NCBI GenBank assembly: GCA_965230205.1
Contig: OZ245996.1
Coordinates: 3,100,001 to 3,164,000 of the forward strand
DNA: 64,000 nucleotides
Reading direction: 5' to 3'
Origin: CANLBN01 sp965230205
Lineage (GTDB): Bacteria > Pseudomonadota > Gammaproteobacteria > Pseudomonadales > Cellvibrionaceae
Position 1 is the first letter of the stretch; the number at the start of each line of letters is the position of its first letter. The notes beneath the pieces were generated by a model. It had not been told where the DNA came from. It made no database searches and worked only from the letters and a program-made list of their open reading frames with translations. The position numbers and the translations under genes are program-made. Positions 16,814 to 26,333 of this stretch are shown piece by piece.

Positions 16814-19800
16814 ATGAAACGGGATACGTCTATGCAGCTTCGCACACTAGCCTTAATTTTAAGTACAGTTGGACTTTTGTATTCAGGTGTAACTTCTGCA
16901 TTGGGATTAGGTGAAATTACCCTAAAGTCTCAATTTAATCAGCCGCTTAATGCCGAAATTCGGTTGTTAAAAGTGCGTGATTTGTCAGAAGAAGAAATCT
17001 TGACAGCGCTTGCTTCCCGAGAAGATTTTAGCCGTGCAGGGGTGGATAGAATATTTTTCTTGTCAGGGCTTAATTTTGAAGTCGTACTTGATAACCCCTC
17101 CAATCCTTTTATTCGTGTTACGACACGTAAGCCGGTAACTGAACCTTATCTTAACTTCCTGATAGAAGTGCAATGGCCAAGTGGACGCTTATTACGCGAA
17201 TATACTTTATTATTGGACTTGCCTGTTTTTACCGAAGCAGCGCCATCGCGACCCGCTGTTACTGCTCCCTCATCTGGCGGAGTAGTTTCATCTCCCAGCC
17301 AGCAGCAACAGCCACCACCAAGAGTTGAACGTCAGCCGCGTGAAACTGTTAGTGCGCCAGCACCTGTCTATAGTTCTAGCCAGCCAACAACATCTAACCC
17401 TCCTGTCGATAGTTACCGAGTACAATCTGGTGATACTTTATGGGAGATTGCAGAGCGCACGCGTCCGGATTCTTCTATCTCTGTTCATCAGGCGATGATT
17501 GCTATTCAGCAAGCTAACCCTAATGCTTTTATTGATAATAATATCAATCGCTTGCGTAATGGTCGTGTATTACGCATCCCTTCGTCCGGTGAAATTACTG
17601 ATATTACCTACAATCAGGCTGTTAATGCTGTCCGCCAACAAAATCAGAAATGGTCTTCGAGCACAAGCCAAAAACCAGTATTAACCTCTGCAGCACCAAC
17701 AGCTTCAACGCCATCTTCAGCTTCTACTCCTGAAGGTCGTCTAACATTGGGCTCAGCTGATTCTGGTCAGGGTGATGTAAAGAGTGCCGGTGCGAGTGGT
17801 TCTGGTGAGTCGTTACAAAATGAGTTAGCGATAGCGCAAGAAGAACTAGATCGTTCTAGCCGTGAGAATAGTGAGTTAAGAGATCGAATCAGTGAGTTGG
17901 AATCTCAAATCCAAACGATGGAAGAGTTGGTTTCTGTTACTAATGATCAATTAAAAGCATTACAGATAGCTACTCAAACGAATAATGAGGCTGATGCCTC
18001 GGTTTCAGTAACCGAAGCTGATTCATCTACAAGTATCGCTGATACCTCTGTAGATGGAATCGATAGCTCTATTGCGACTGACCCTGTTGAAAACATTAAT
18101 GAAATCACAGCAGATACTCAGGATGATATCGCTAAAGCAGCTCAAGAAGTTTTAGATAATGCAACGGATACCGTTAGTGATGCTGCTGTTACTGATACAG
18201 ATGATTCTATTGCTACAGCTGCAGAAGATATTGCTGCACAAGTTGAGGTGCCACCTGAAGAGCCTGTTGTTGCTACTCCAGCGCCGGTAGAGCCTCCTGC
18301 TCCTGTTACTCCAGTTGAGCAAACGGGTTCTTCATTTGATATCGTTGAATTTGTTAAAAGCAATTTGCTGGCTGTGGGTGGTGGCCTATTAGCGCTACTT
18401 GTTGCTATCTTAGTATTGTTGCGCTTGCGTGAAAAACCAGAAGAGCCAGATTTTGGAGAGTTCGATTTAGATTCAGAAGAAGATTTACTTGTTTCTGATG
18501 AAGATGTTGAGGAAGAAATTTCGCTTGATGGCGATGATTACGATGTTGAAGATGATGAGCTTGATGATTCAGTTCAGGCTCAGACCGAAGATGTTGTTGC
18601 TGAAGCTGATATATATGTCAGCTTGGGACAAGAAGATAAAGCTATTGAGTTACTACAGAAAGAAATTCAACAGAACCCAGATAATGCAGATGCCCGCCTT
18701 GGCTTATTGAAAATTTATGCAAAATCTCAAGACTCAGAAGGGTTTGATGAGCAATATGCACAACTTTTACCGCTAGGGAATGTTTATGCGAATGATCAAG
18801 CAATGGCACTGAGGAAAGAGATTTCCAATGTTGAGCCATTCGATACTGATCAGTATTCTTTAGAGAGCGGGGATGACGACTCACTGGATACTCTAGCATT
18901 TACCAATGACGCTGACGATGATATTGATCTGGATTTAGATCTGGACCTGGATTTAGGTGATGATGATGACTCTCTATCCGATTCAACTATTGATTTTACA
19001 GGTAGTGATGATATAGGTGACTTATCTATTGATTTAGATGATCTTAGTGAAGACTTAGAAGATATCAATAATGATAAATCAGGTTCGACTGAAGACTCCC
19101 TGTCTTTGTCAGGCCTAGATGATGAGCTGGATTTAGATCTGAATATTGATGAAGATGTTGATTTAGACTTAGATGCAGAGGTCAGCGAAGCAGATCTTAC
19201 AGTGTCTGATGAATTGGCGAATGATCTGTCTTCATTAAGTGTTGAGGAACCTGAAGCCATAGGTAATGATGGTATTGCAGAGTTGGATTTGGATATTGAC
19301 GATGACTTTGCAAGCAGCCTCGACGATTTGGATAATGATTTATCTCTCTCTCTAGATGATGATGCTTCAAAAGATAATGATTTAGAGTTTGATTTAGATT
19401 TTGATAGTGCTGAAGATAAGCCGGTATCAAATGACCTAGATTTAGATGTTTCTGATGTGGATTCACCTGATGCAGGATTATCCGTTTCTTCTGAGGAAGA
19501 GCTAGATCTTGATGTTCCTCCTTCAGAAGACCTGGATATAGCCAGTCTTGATCAAGAAATTGATGCTATGACGGCTGAGCTTGATGATGCCTTATCACTT
19601 GATGAAGAGTCACTTAATGAAGAGCCTCTTGATGAGGGGACACTCGATGACGTCTCGCTCGATGAGACTGTAGATATTGAAGAAGCTGAAGAGGTTGTTG
19701 AGCCTGAAGAATTTAGCGTAGATTTAGATGAAGAAGAATCTATCGATTTATCTGAAACTAACTTTGATCATGAGTCTTTAGCGGAAGATGATGATAGTGA

Positions 19801-20110
19801 TGATTTAGATTTCCTTGCAAATAGCGAAATGGCTCAAGAAGACGCTGATACTTCGGTGGAAGTGGATGAAGATTTAGGTTCAGCAGACGATATTAATATA
19901 GCGTCTGCAATGGATGATGCTGCTATTGCTGAAGATGATGAATTAAACTTCCTTGAAGAATCTGATGAGGTATCAACTAAATTAGATTTGGCTAGAGCAT
20001 ATCTAGATATGGGTGATCGTGAAGGCGCAGAAGATATTTTGGGGGAAGTCTTAGAAGAAGGTAACCCTCAGCAGAAAACTGAAGCGAAAGAGCTGATGGC
20101 TCAAATTTAA
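16814..20110 (+). CDS. fimV: FimV-type polar hub protein with LysM, acidic cytoplasmic region and TPR tail
   Basis: A FimV protein of 1098 residues. The order is: signal peptide ending SALG, the conserved FimV N-domain (GLGEITLKSQFNQPLNAEI), a Pro/Ser-rich linker, a LysM peptidoglycan-binding domain (YRVQSGDTLWEIAERT, about residues 200-255), a coiled coil (near 335-385), one membrane helix (about 515-540), a first TPR-like block, a long Asp/Glu-rich region of about 400 residues, and the C-terminal FimV TPR motif (KLDLARAYLDMGDREGAEDI). Known roles are type IV pilus assembly, twitching and polar organisation. ATG 16814 is favoured over an upstream ATG at 16775 or the one at 16832; the choice is not certain. 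A strong terminator follows. Confidence 0.94.
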   Translation: MKRDTSMQLRTLALILSTVGLLYSGVTSALGLGEITLKSQFNQPLNAEIRLLKVRDLSEEEILTALASREDFSRAGVDRIFFLSGLNFEVVLDNPSNPFIRVTTRKPVTEPYLNFLIEVQWPSGRLLREYTLLLDLPVFTEAAPSRPAVTAPSSGGVVSSPSQQQQPPPRVERQPRETVSAPAPVYSSSQPTTSNPPVDSYRVQSGDTLWEIAERTRPDSSISVHQAMIAIQQANPNAFIDNNINRLRNGRVLRIPSSGEITDITYNQAVNAVRQQNQKWSSSTSQKPVLTSAAPTASTPSSASTPEGRLTLGSADSGQGDVKSAGASGSGESLQNELAIAQEELDRSSRENSELRDRISELESQIQTMEELVSVTNDQLKALQIATQTNNEADASVSVTEADSSTSIADTSVDGIDSSIATDPVENINEITADTQDDIAKAAQEVLDNATDTVSDAAVTDTDDSIATAAEDIAAQVEVPPEEPVVATPAPVEPPAPVTPVEQTGSSFDIVEFVKSNLLAVGGGLLALLVAILVLLRLREKPEEPDFGEFDLDSEEDLLVSDEDVEEEISLDGDDYDVEDDELDDSVQAQTEDVVAEADIYVSLGQEDKAIELLQKEIQQNPDNADARLGLLKIYAKSQDSEGFDEQYAQLLPLGNVYANDQAMALRKEISNVEPFDTDQYSLESGDDDSLDTLAFTNDADDDIDLDLDLDLDLGDDDDSLSDSTIDFTGSDDIGDLSIDLDDLSEDLEDINNDKSGSTEDSLSLSGLDDELDLDLNIDEDVDLDLDAEVSEADLTVSDELANDLSSLSVEEPEAIGNDGIAELDLDIDDDFASSLDDLDNDLSLSLDDDASKDNDLEFDLDFDSAEDKPVSNDLDLDVSDVDSPDAGLSVSSEEELDLDVPPSEDLDIASLDQEIDAMTAELDDALSLDEESLNEEPLDEGTLDDVSLDETVDIEEAEEVVEPEEFSVDLDEEESIDLSETNFDHESLAEDDDSDDLDFLANSEMAQEDADTSVEVDEDLGSADDINIASAMDDAAIAEDDELNFLEESDEVSTKLDLARAYLDMGDREGAEDILGEVLEEGNPQQKTEAKELMAQI

Positions 20111-20132
20111 TAATTCTTTTAATTGCAGCTGG

Positions 20133-20159
20133 AAACGACCGCTTAGTGCGGTCGTTTTT
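20133..20159 (+). terminator. Rho-independent terminator after fimV
   Basis: AAACGACCGC pairs perfectly with GCGGTCGTTT over 10 bp around a 5-base loop and runs into a T-run. It begins 23 bases after the fimV stop and ends just before the truA start, separating the two genes. Confidence 0.9.
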
Positions 20160-20174
20160 GTTTGTACTCTATTT

Positions 20175-21035
20175 ATGTCAAAGCTCTATAAACGCAACTG
20201 TGAAATACGTAATAGCGAGCTGTTCCCTGAGGGGATGCAGCGACTTGCTATGGGTATTGAATATAATGGCAGTCTATTCCGAGGGTTTCAATCACAGTCC
20301 TCCGGCGTGCCGACAGTCCAGCAAGCTTTGGAGAATGCGTTAACCTCTATCTGTAATGAGCCAATTACATTGGTCTGTGCAGGGCGAACAGATATGGGTG
20401 TTCACGCGACTAATCAGGTCATACATTTTGATACCTTGGCTGTTCGACAAGATAGGGCATGGTTAAGAGGAGCGAATACTAAGTTGCCATCTGGTATTAG
20501 CATTCGCTGGGTGCAAAAGGTGGTACCTGAATTTCATGCGCGATTCAGTGCACGCTCTCGAACCTATCGCTATGTTATATACAATACCGCTACGCCTTCT
20601 GCATTAATGGAGAATATAGTAACCTGGGATCGTCGGCGTTTGGACTTAAACGCTATGATCGAGGGTAGCCAGTATTTGCTAGGAGAGCATAATTTCAATG
20701 CATTTAGAGGCGCAGATTGTCAGGCTAAAAATCCAGTAAGGCGCATTGATGAGATCAATATAAATCGTCTTGAAGAGTTTATCGTCATTGAAGTGAAAGC
20801 AACGGCTTTTTTATATCATATGGTGCGTAATATTGTCGGTGTGCTTGGCGCAGTAGCTGCAGGGGAAAAAGACTCTAGCTGGGTAAAGGCTGTACTAGAT
20901 AGCCAGGATCGGCGTTGTGGAGGCGTAACAGCGCCAGCAGCAGGCCTCTATCTTGTCAGTGTCGATTATGATTCCTGTTTTCAGTTGCCAGTAACGAACA
21001 AAGGCCCCTATATTATTCGAGGCTTAATCGAATAA
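20175..21035 (+). CDS. truA: tRNA pseudouridine(38-40) synthase
   Basis: TruA makes pseudouridine at positions 38-40 of tRNA anticodon arms. The protein is 286 residues. The catalytic aspartate is in CAGRTDMGVHATNQV; GIEYNGSLFRGFQSQ and FHARFSARSRTYRY are other family blocks, and YHMVRNIVGVL lies in the C-terminal half. The start at ATG 20175 gives an N-terminal extension of about 20 residues compared with E. coli TruA. Met21 at 20235 would match the usual length better but its GAGGGG site is too close, so the start is uncertain. The genomic position after fimV is the Pseudomonas arrangement. Confidence 0.93.
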   Translation: MSKLYKRNCEIRNSELFPEGMQRLAMGIEYNGSLFRGFQSQSSGVPTVQQALENALTSICNEPITLVCAGRTDMGVHATNQVIHFDTLAVRQDRAWLRGANTKLPSGISIRWVQKVVPEFHARFSARSRTYRYVIYNTATPSALMENIVTWDRRRLDLNAMIEGSQYLLGEHNFNAFRGADCQAKNPVRRIDEININRLEEFIVIEVKATAFLYHMVRNIVGVLGAVAAGEKDSSWVKAVLDSQDRRCGGVTAPAAGLYLVSVDYDSCFQLPVTNKGPYIIRGLIE

Positions 21036-21123
21036 TCTTTAAGATCTTATTCGCGGTTAAATGCAATTTCTGCTAGTATGCCGCCTTATTTTTATATTCC
21101 TTTCTTCTTCGCAGGTATATTCC

Positions 21124-21774
21124 TTGAGCGAAACCACTCTTTTAAGCGTACAACAGAAGGTACGTGTTAAAATTTGCGGAATAACATCTGTAACGGATGC
21201 ATTGGTGGCTGTGAGCGCAGGTGCTGATGCAATAGGTTTGGTATTTTATGAACCTAGCCCTCGTTATGTCAGCATTGAGCTTGCTGAAGAGATTGCTCGT
21301 GTAGTAGGACCTTTTGTCACTGTTGTAGGATTGTTTGTGAATGCTGAAGAGCATGTCATTCAACAGGTATTAAATAAGGTGCCATTACACGTGTTGCAGT
21401 TCCATGGAGATGAAAGCGCTGAGTTTTGCCGGCAATTTTCTAGGCCATATTTGAAAGCTATTCGAATGCGAAAAGGTCTAGATGTAGAAATGGCAATTTC
21501 TCAGCACGTCGATGCCGCAGGTATATTATTAGATGCCTATACACCAGGTATCCCTGGTGGCACTGGTGAAACATTTGATTGGAAGCGAGTCCCGGAGAAG
21601 TGTTTTGCTTCCATTGTGTTAGCTGGTGGTTTAACCCCTGACAACGTCAATCGTGCAGTTAAATGCACTTCTCCTTATGGAGTGGATGTCAGCGGTGGTG
21701 TTGAATCAAGCCCGGGCATTAAGGATTCAGTAAAAGTGATGACGTTTATTAATAACGCTAAAACGAATGAATAA
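21124..21774 (+). CDS. trpF: Phosphoribosylanthranilate isomerase
   Basis: TrpF converts phosphoribosylanthranilate to CdRP in tryptophan synthesis. This is the separate enzyme, not fused to TrpC. The 216-residue barrel shows VKICGITSVTDA with the catalytic cysteine, GLVFYEPSPRYVS, and the phosphate-binding ends LAGGLTPDNV and VDVSGGVESSPG. I chose TTG 21124; the longer frame from ATG 21061 would add a hydrophobic leader that makes no sense for a cytoplasmic enzyme. trpB follows after 18 bases, so trpF-trpB-trpA form a unit. Confidence 0.94.
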   Translation: MSETTLLSVQQKVRVKICGITSVTDALVAVSAGADAIGLVFYEPSPRYVSIELAEEIARVVGPFVTVVGLFVNAEEHVIQQVLNKVPLHVLQFHGDESAEFCRQFSRPYLKAIRMRKGLDVEMAISQHVDAAGILLDAYTPGIPGGTGETFDWKRVPEKCFASIVLAGGLTPDNVNRAVKCTSPYGVDVSGGVESSPGIKDSVKVMTFINNAKTNE

Positions 21775-21792
21775 ATTAAGTGGAGTAAATGT

Positions 21793-23019
21793 GTGAACGA
21801 TTTAACCTCAGCAGAGAACATTGATTATTCTTGCTTTCCAGATGAGCGTGGACACTTTGGTATCTATGGTGGCCGCTTTGTTTCTGAAACACTAATTTCG
21901 GCGTTGGATGAATTGGCGGCAATTTATAGTCGTTTAAAAGATGATCCGAAATTTCAAGAAGAATTTGATAAAGATATGGCCCACTATGTTGGTCGCCCAT
22001 CTCCTTTATATCATGCTGAGCGTTGGAGCCGAGAAGTCGGTGGTGCACAAATCTATTTAAAGCGGGAAGATTTAAATCATACCGGTGCCCACAAGGTTAA
22101 TAACACAATTGGCCAGGCATTATTAGCCAAGTACTCAGGTAAAAAACGAGTTATTGCAGAAACTGGGGCAGGACAGCATGGTGTTGCTAGTGCTACTGTT
22201 GCGACACGTCTAGGGCTTGAGTGTGAAGTATTTATGGGTGAGGAAGATATTCGTCGCCAATCGTTAAATGTTTACCGAATGAAATTACTGGGCGCAAAAG
22301 TGACTTCAGTCACTTCAGGGACTAGAACATTAAAAGATGCTATGAATGAAGCAATGAGGGATTGGGTAACGAATGTCGATGATACCTTTTATATTATCGG
22401 TACAGTGGCTGGGCCTCACCCTTATCCGGAGTTAGTGCGGGATTTTCAATCTATTATCGGGCGTGAAGCACGCAGGCAGTGTTTGGATCAAACCGGTAAG
22501 TTACCCGATGTATTGGTTGCCTGTGTTGGTGGCGGTTCTAATGCTATTGGCTTGTTTCATCCTTTCTTAAATGACGAGACGGTGAAAATGGTAGGTGTTG
22601 AAGCCGGTGGTGATGGTGTTGAAACGGGTCGTCATGCTGCTCCACTGAATGATGGTATTCCAGGGGTATTACATGGTGGCCGTACCTACTTAATGGAAGA
22701 TGAGAATGGTCAAATTATTGATACGCACTCTGTTTCAGCGGGCTTGGATTATCCTGGTGTAGGTCCAGAGCATTCATGGCTAAAAGATTTAGGTCGTGTT
22801 GATTATGTTGCCGTGACAGACGAAGAGGCACTGTCTGCTTTTCGTGAATTAACACTTGTGGAAGGTATTATGCCAGCACTAGAAAGTAGCCATGCTTTAG
22901 CTTACGCAAAAAAAATAGCAAAGGATATGAGCCCTGAGAAAACGTTGGTTGTCAATTTATCTGGTCGTGGCGATAAGGACATTCTAACGATGGCTGATAT
23001 TGATGGCATTACTGTTTAA
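21793..23019 (+). CDS. trpB: Tryptophan synthase beta subunit
   Basis: TrpB condenses indole with serine using pyridoxal phosphate. The protein is 408 residues. The PLP lysine lies in HTGAHKVNNTIGQALLAK, and the phosphate loop is VACVGGGSNAIGLF; AETGAGQHGVASATVA is another signature. Start is GTG 21793, with GGAG seven bases upstream. It is followed by trpA after 38 bases. In P. aeruginosa trpBA lies elsewhere with its own LysR activator, so their position here next to trpF differs from that species. Confidence 0.97.
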   Translation: MNDLTSAENIDYSCFPDERGHFGIYGGRFVSETLISALDELAAIYSRLKDDPKFQEEFDKDMAHYVGRPSPLYHAERWSREVGGAQIYLKREDLNHTGAHKVNNTIGQALLAKYSGKKRVIAETGAGQHGVASATVATRLGLECEVFMGEEDIRRQSLNVYRMKLLGAKVTSVTSGTRTLKDAMNEAMRDWVTNVDDTFYIIGTVAGPHPYPELVRDFQSIIGREARRQCLDQTGKLPDVLVACVGGGSNAIGLFHPFLNDETVKMVGVEAGGDGVETGRHAAPLNDGIPGVLHGGRTYLMEDENGQIIDTHSVSAGLDYPGVGPEHSWLKDLGRVDYVAVTDEEALSAFRELTLVEGIMPALESSHALAYAKKIAKDMSPEKTLVVNLSGRGDKDILTMADIDGITV

Positions 23020-23057
23020 AGCAGCTTTGGGATCATAAAAGGGTTAAAAAAGTAGTT

Positions 23058-23864
23058 ATGAATCGAATTACACAACGCATGAGTGCGTTAAACGAAATGG
23101 GCCGAAAGGCATTTGTTGCTTATATTGTCAGTGGTGATCCTCGGCCTTCGGTTACATTGGATACTATGCATGAGCTGGTTGAAAAAGGGGTCGATATTAT
23201 TGAGTTGGGCATCCCTTTTTCTGACCCGATGGCAGAAGGTAAGGTTATCCAGGCTGGGCATGAACGCGCACTAGAGCATAATGTAAGTTTGACTAGCTCT
23301 ATTGAGATTGTTAAGCAATTCCGTGAGCGAGATAATGAAACACCGGTTGTATTGATGGGATACGCGAACCCTATCGAGCGTATGGGGTATCAAGCATTTG
23401 CAGACATGGCTGTTGCTGCCGGTGTTGACGGTGTGTTAACTGTTGATTTGCCGCCAGAGGAGGCGGTTGGCCTAAATGAAGAATTAAAACGAGTGGGCTT
23501 GGAAAACATATTCCTGTTAGCTCCAACAACAACACCTTCTCGTATCCGAGATATTGTCTCCCTAGCTAGTGGGTTTATTTATTATGTATCGTTGAAGGGA
23601 GTGACAGGGGCAGGACACCTCGATTTGGACTCCGTTAATTCAAAATTATCTGAAATCCGTAAAATGACCGAGTTGCCATTGTGTGTTGGTTTTGGCATTA
23701 AGGATGGTGCATCAGCAAAAGCTGTATCAGAACATGGCGATGGTGCTGTTGTCGGCAGTGTATTTGTTGATAGAATGGGCGACCTAGCCAATGCTAGTGA
23801 TGCCGAAATTGTCTCTGCAGTCGGCGAGCTGGCAGCGAATATTCGCCTTGGGTTGGATAGCTGA
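23058..23864 (+). CDS. trpA: Tryptophan synthase alpha subunit
   Basis: TrpA cleaves indole-3-glycerol phosphate to indole, which is channelled to TrpB. The 268-residue barrel has both catalytic acids in IIELGIPFSDPMAEGKVIQ, and FIYYVSLKGVTGAG plus VGFGIKDGASAKAV at the phosphate end. It starts at ATG 23058 and closes the trpFBA run. A 94-base gap before accD contains only a small 6-bp hairpin (23914-23931) that is not a clear terminator. Confidence 0.96.
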   Translation: MNRITQRMSALNEMGRKAFVAYIVSGDPRPSVTLDTMHELVEKGVDIIELGIPFSDPMAEGKVIQAGHERALEHNVSLTSSIEIVKQFRERDNETPVVLMGYANPIERMGYQAFADMAVAAGVDGVLTVDLPPEEAVGLNEELKRVGLENIFLLAPTTTPSRIRDIVSLASGFIYYVSLKGVTGAGHLDLDSVNSKLSEIRKMTELPLCVGFGIKDGASAKAVSEHGDGAVVGSVFVDRMGDLANASDAEIVSAVGELAANIRLGLDS

Positions 23865-23958
23865 AGTCAATAAACATAAAAAGCTGTAATTATTGATCTT
23901 ACTTTAAAAATATGACCTTTTTGTTAAGGTCTAAACCTGTATTTAGAAAGAGAATGGC

Positions 23959-24903
23959 ATGAGTTGGTTAGACAAAATTGTTCCTAGTAAAGCAAAATCT
24001 CAGGGCGCTAGCAATAATGCTAGCCGAGTACCTGAGGGCCTTTGGAAGAAATGCGTTAAATGTGGTTCTGTGCTCTATCGCCCGGAATTAGAAAGAAATT
24101 TAGATGTTTGTCCTAAATGTGATCACCATTTTCGTATTGGTGCTCGTCGCCGATTGGATATCTTTCTTGATCAGGACAATCGTGAAGAGCTAGCAACTGA
24201 TGTTGAACCAATTGATCGATTAAATTTTAAAGACATCAAAAAATACAAAGATCGCCTGAGTGAAGCACAGAAAAAAACCGGTGAAAAAGATGCTTTAGTC
24301 GCAATGAAAGGTGAATTGTCAGGCATGCCTGTCGTTGCCGTTGCCTTTGAGTTTTCATTTCACGGTGGCTCTATGGGTTATGTTGTTGGTGAGAAATTCA
24401 CCCGTGCCGCTCAAGTGGCTTTAGAAGAAGATATTCCTTTTATCTGCTTTTCAGCAACTGGTGGAGCCAGAATGCAGGAAGCATTGATATCTTTGATGCA
24501 AATGGCCAAAACCAGCGCTGTTATTGAGCGTTTGAAACAGCAGGGCACACCTTATATCTCATTTATGACTGACCCGGTTTATGGTGGTGTTTCTGCCAGC
24601 TTGGCATTATTAGGCGACATCAATGCTGCAGAGCCAGGTGCAAGAGCGGGCTTTGCTGGTCCTAATATTATTGAGCAAACGATTCGTCAAAAATTACCTA
24701 AAGGTTTTCAACGCAGTGAATTTTTATTAGAGCATGGCGCTATCGATATGATTATTCATCGTAAAGATCTGCGTGAAAAATTAGGTTCTTTACTCTCTAA
24801 GTTTACTTATTACACTCAACCACAAACCTTTGAAGTCTCTGAAGTATTGTCAGATGTTATTGTTGCTGAAGAGGTCGATGAACAGGGCAATAGCGCGCTT
24901 TAA
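23959..24903 (+). CDS. accD: Acetyl-CoA carboxylase carboxyltransferase beta subunit
   Basis: AccD is the beta half of the carboxyltransferase that moves carboxyl from biotin to acetyl-CoA for fatty acid synthesis. The protein is 314 residues. A four-cysteine zinc ribbon (CVKC and CPKC, near residues 32-55) is followed by the crotonase-like domain, with FSATGGARMQEALISLMQM and DPVYGGVSASLALLGD. The stop codon overlaps the folC start by one base (TAATG), so the two are translationally coupled, as in Pseudomonas and E. coli. Confidence 0.97.
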   Translation: MSWLDKIVPSKAKSQGASNNASRVPEGLWKKCVKCGSVLYRPELERNLDVCPKCDHHFRIGARRRLDIFLDQDNREELATDVEPIDRLNFKDIKKYKDRLSEAQKKTGEKDALVAMKGELSGMPVVAVAFEFSFHGGSMGYVVGEKFTRAAQVALEEDIPFICFSATGGARMQEALISLMQMAKTSAVIERLKQQGTPYISFMTDPVYGGVSASLALLGDINAAEPGARAGFAGPNIIEQTIRQKLPKGFQRSEFLLEHGAIDMIIHRKDLREKLGSLLSKFTYYTQPQTFEVSEVLSDVIVAEEVDEQGNSAL

Positions 24904-26312
24904 TGAGCCGTTTCAACACATTATCTGATTGGCTTAACTGGCTAGAACAGCTGCACCCTACAGAAATTGATTTAGGTTTGCAGCGTGTTTACTCAGTGGC
25001 CGATAAGCTGAATTTACTGAAATCACCAACATCAGTCAGCCATGACTATTCTGGTGAATTAAATTTAGATCCATCTGTAGAAGAAAAGCCCAGCCAGTCT
25101 AATCCTAATGCTTCTAATCCTAGTAGTGCTGATTCTGATAACAAAGCAACGGTAATTACCATTGCTGGGACTAATGGTAAAGGTTCTTGTATCTCCGTTT
25201 TAGAGAAGTGCTTATTAGAGCAAGGGCAGCATGTTGCTAGTTATACTTCTCCCCACCTACATCACTTTTGTGAACGCATCCGTATTGATGGGCAGACGGT
25301 TGATGAAGATCTTGTCTGCAAAGCTTTTGCCGCTATTGATAATGCCCGTGGTGATACCTCTTTAACCTATTTTGAATTTGGTACTCTGGCAGCACTATGG
25401 ATATTTGCGTTGAAGCAAATTCCTTATGTTTTATTGGAGGTAGGTCTTGGTGGTCGTTTAGATGCTGTCAATATTGTGGATGCTGATTTAGCGATTATTA
25501 CTTCTATTGATATTGACCATCAGGCATGGTTAGGCAATGATCGCAATATTATTAGCCAGGAAAAGCTAGGAGTTGCTCGTCTTACTCGCCCTTTAATTAT
25601 TGCTGAAACTAATTTAACACCTAATTTGCAAGTGGCAGGAGAGCAATACCCGGCGTTAGTTGTAGGGCGAGATTATTTTGTCAGTGTCCATTCTAATAAT
25701 GTTCAATGTGATGAATGGGAATTTCAGTGGAATGGAAAAACCGTATTATTGCCACTTCCAAAATTACCACTTCCCAGTGTTGCTGCTGCGATATTGGCAT
25801 TAAATGTACTAGACCAATGCCCTGAATATCAAAAGCTTAAGAGTTTAATGGAAGCGATGGTTTTGCCAGGTCGTTTTGAAAAAGTAACAGTGGACGGAAT
25901 ATCGGTTATTTATGATGTAGCGCATAATCCGGCGGCAGCGATAGAATTAGTAAAACGCCTAGAGCGTGATAGTCAAAAAGGCTCAGATACTGGAAAGACA
26001 TTTGCTGTTACTGCGGTCATGTCTGATAAAGATCAAAGTGCAATGATTGGGCCTCTTTCCCCTCAAATACATCATTGGTATTTAGGCGATTTACCTGATA
26101 TTCCTCGTGCAGCCAGCGCGACGCTGCTAGCGGATTTATTGGCCGAACAGCATTGTTCATTTACCGTAAAGTCCAGGATAGAAGATGCGTTTCAAGCGGC
26201 TCTCGCTGCAGCAGATAGCCATGATAGAATAGTGGTATTCGGTTCTTTTTTTACCGTGGGAGCTATTCAGGCTGCTGTTAAAATGACTAGTGGTGAAGTC
26301 GTTAGTCGCTAG
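24903..26312 (+). CDS. folC: Dihydrofolate synthase / folylpolyglutamate synthase
   Basis: FolC adds glutamate to dihydropteroate and extends the tail of folates. The 469-residue protein has the Mur-ligase ATP site TIAGTNGKGSCISVLEKC and YFEFGTLAALWIFA, EVGLGGRLDAVN. Residues of about 40-78, just before the P-loop, form a low-complexity Ser/Asn/Pro-rich insertion (SQSNPNASNPSSADSDN) not present in the usual 420-430 residue proteins. It overlaps accD by one base and is 21 bases ahead of the SPOR protein gene. Confidence 0.95.
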   Translation: MSRFNTLSDWLNWLEQLHPTEIDLGLQRVYSVADKLNLLKSPTSVSHDYSGELNLDPSVEEKPSQSNPNASNPSSADSDNKATVITIAGTNGKGSCISVLEKCLLEQGQHVASYTSPHLHHFCERIRIDGQTVDEDLVCKAFAAIDNARGDTSLTYFEFGTLAALWIFALKQIPYVLLEVGLGGRLDAVNIVDADLAIITSIDIDHQAWLGNDRNIISQEKLGVARLTRPLIIAETNLTPNLQVAGEQYPALVVGRDYFVSVHSNNVQCDEWEFQWNGKTVLLPLPKLPLPSVAAAILALNVLDQCPEYQKLKSLMEAMVLPGRFEKVTVDGISVIYDVAHNPAAAIELVKRLERDSQKGSDTGKTFAVTAVMSDKDQSAMIGPLSPQIHHWYLGDLPDIPRAASATLLADLLAEQHCSFTVKSRIEDAFQAALAAADSHDRIVVFGSFFTVGAIQAAVKMTSGEVVSR

Positions 26313-26333
26313 CGTATTTCTGAGGAATAGATT

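Noticed and set aside
18850..19466. Ser-rich and His/Asn-rich open frames on the minus strand
   Set aside because: They are shadows of the Asp/Glu-rich fimV region on the plus strand; they have no start context and no plausible protein composition.
18900..19700. Apparent tandem DNA repeats (gattta/gatgat patterns)
   Set aside because: They follow from the low-complexity acidic protein sequence of FimV; the units are irregular and in frame, not a true repeat array.
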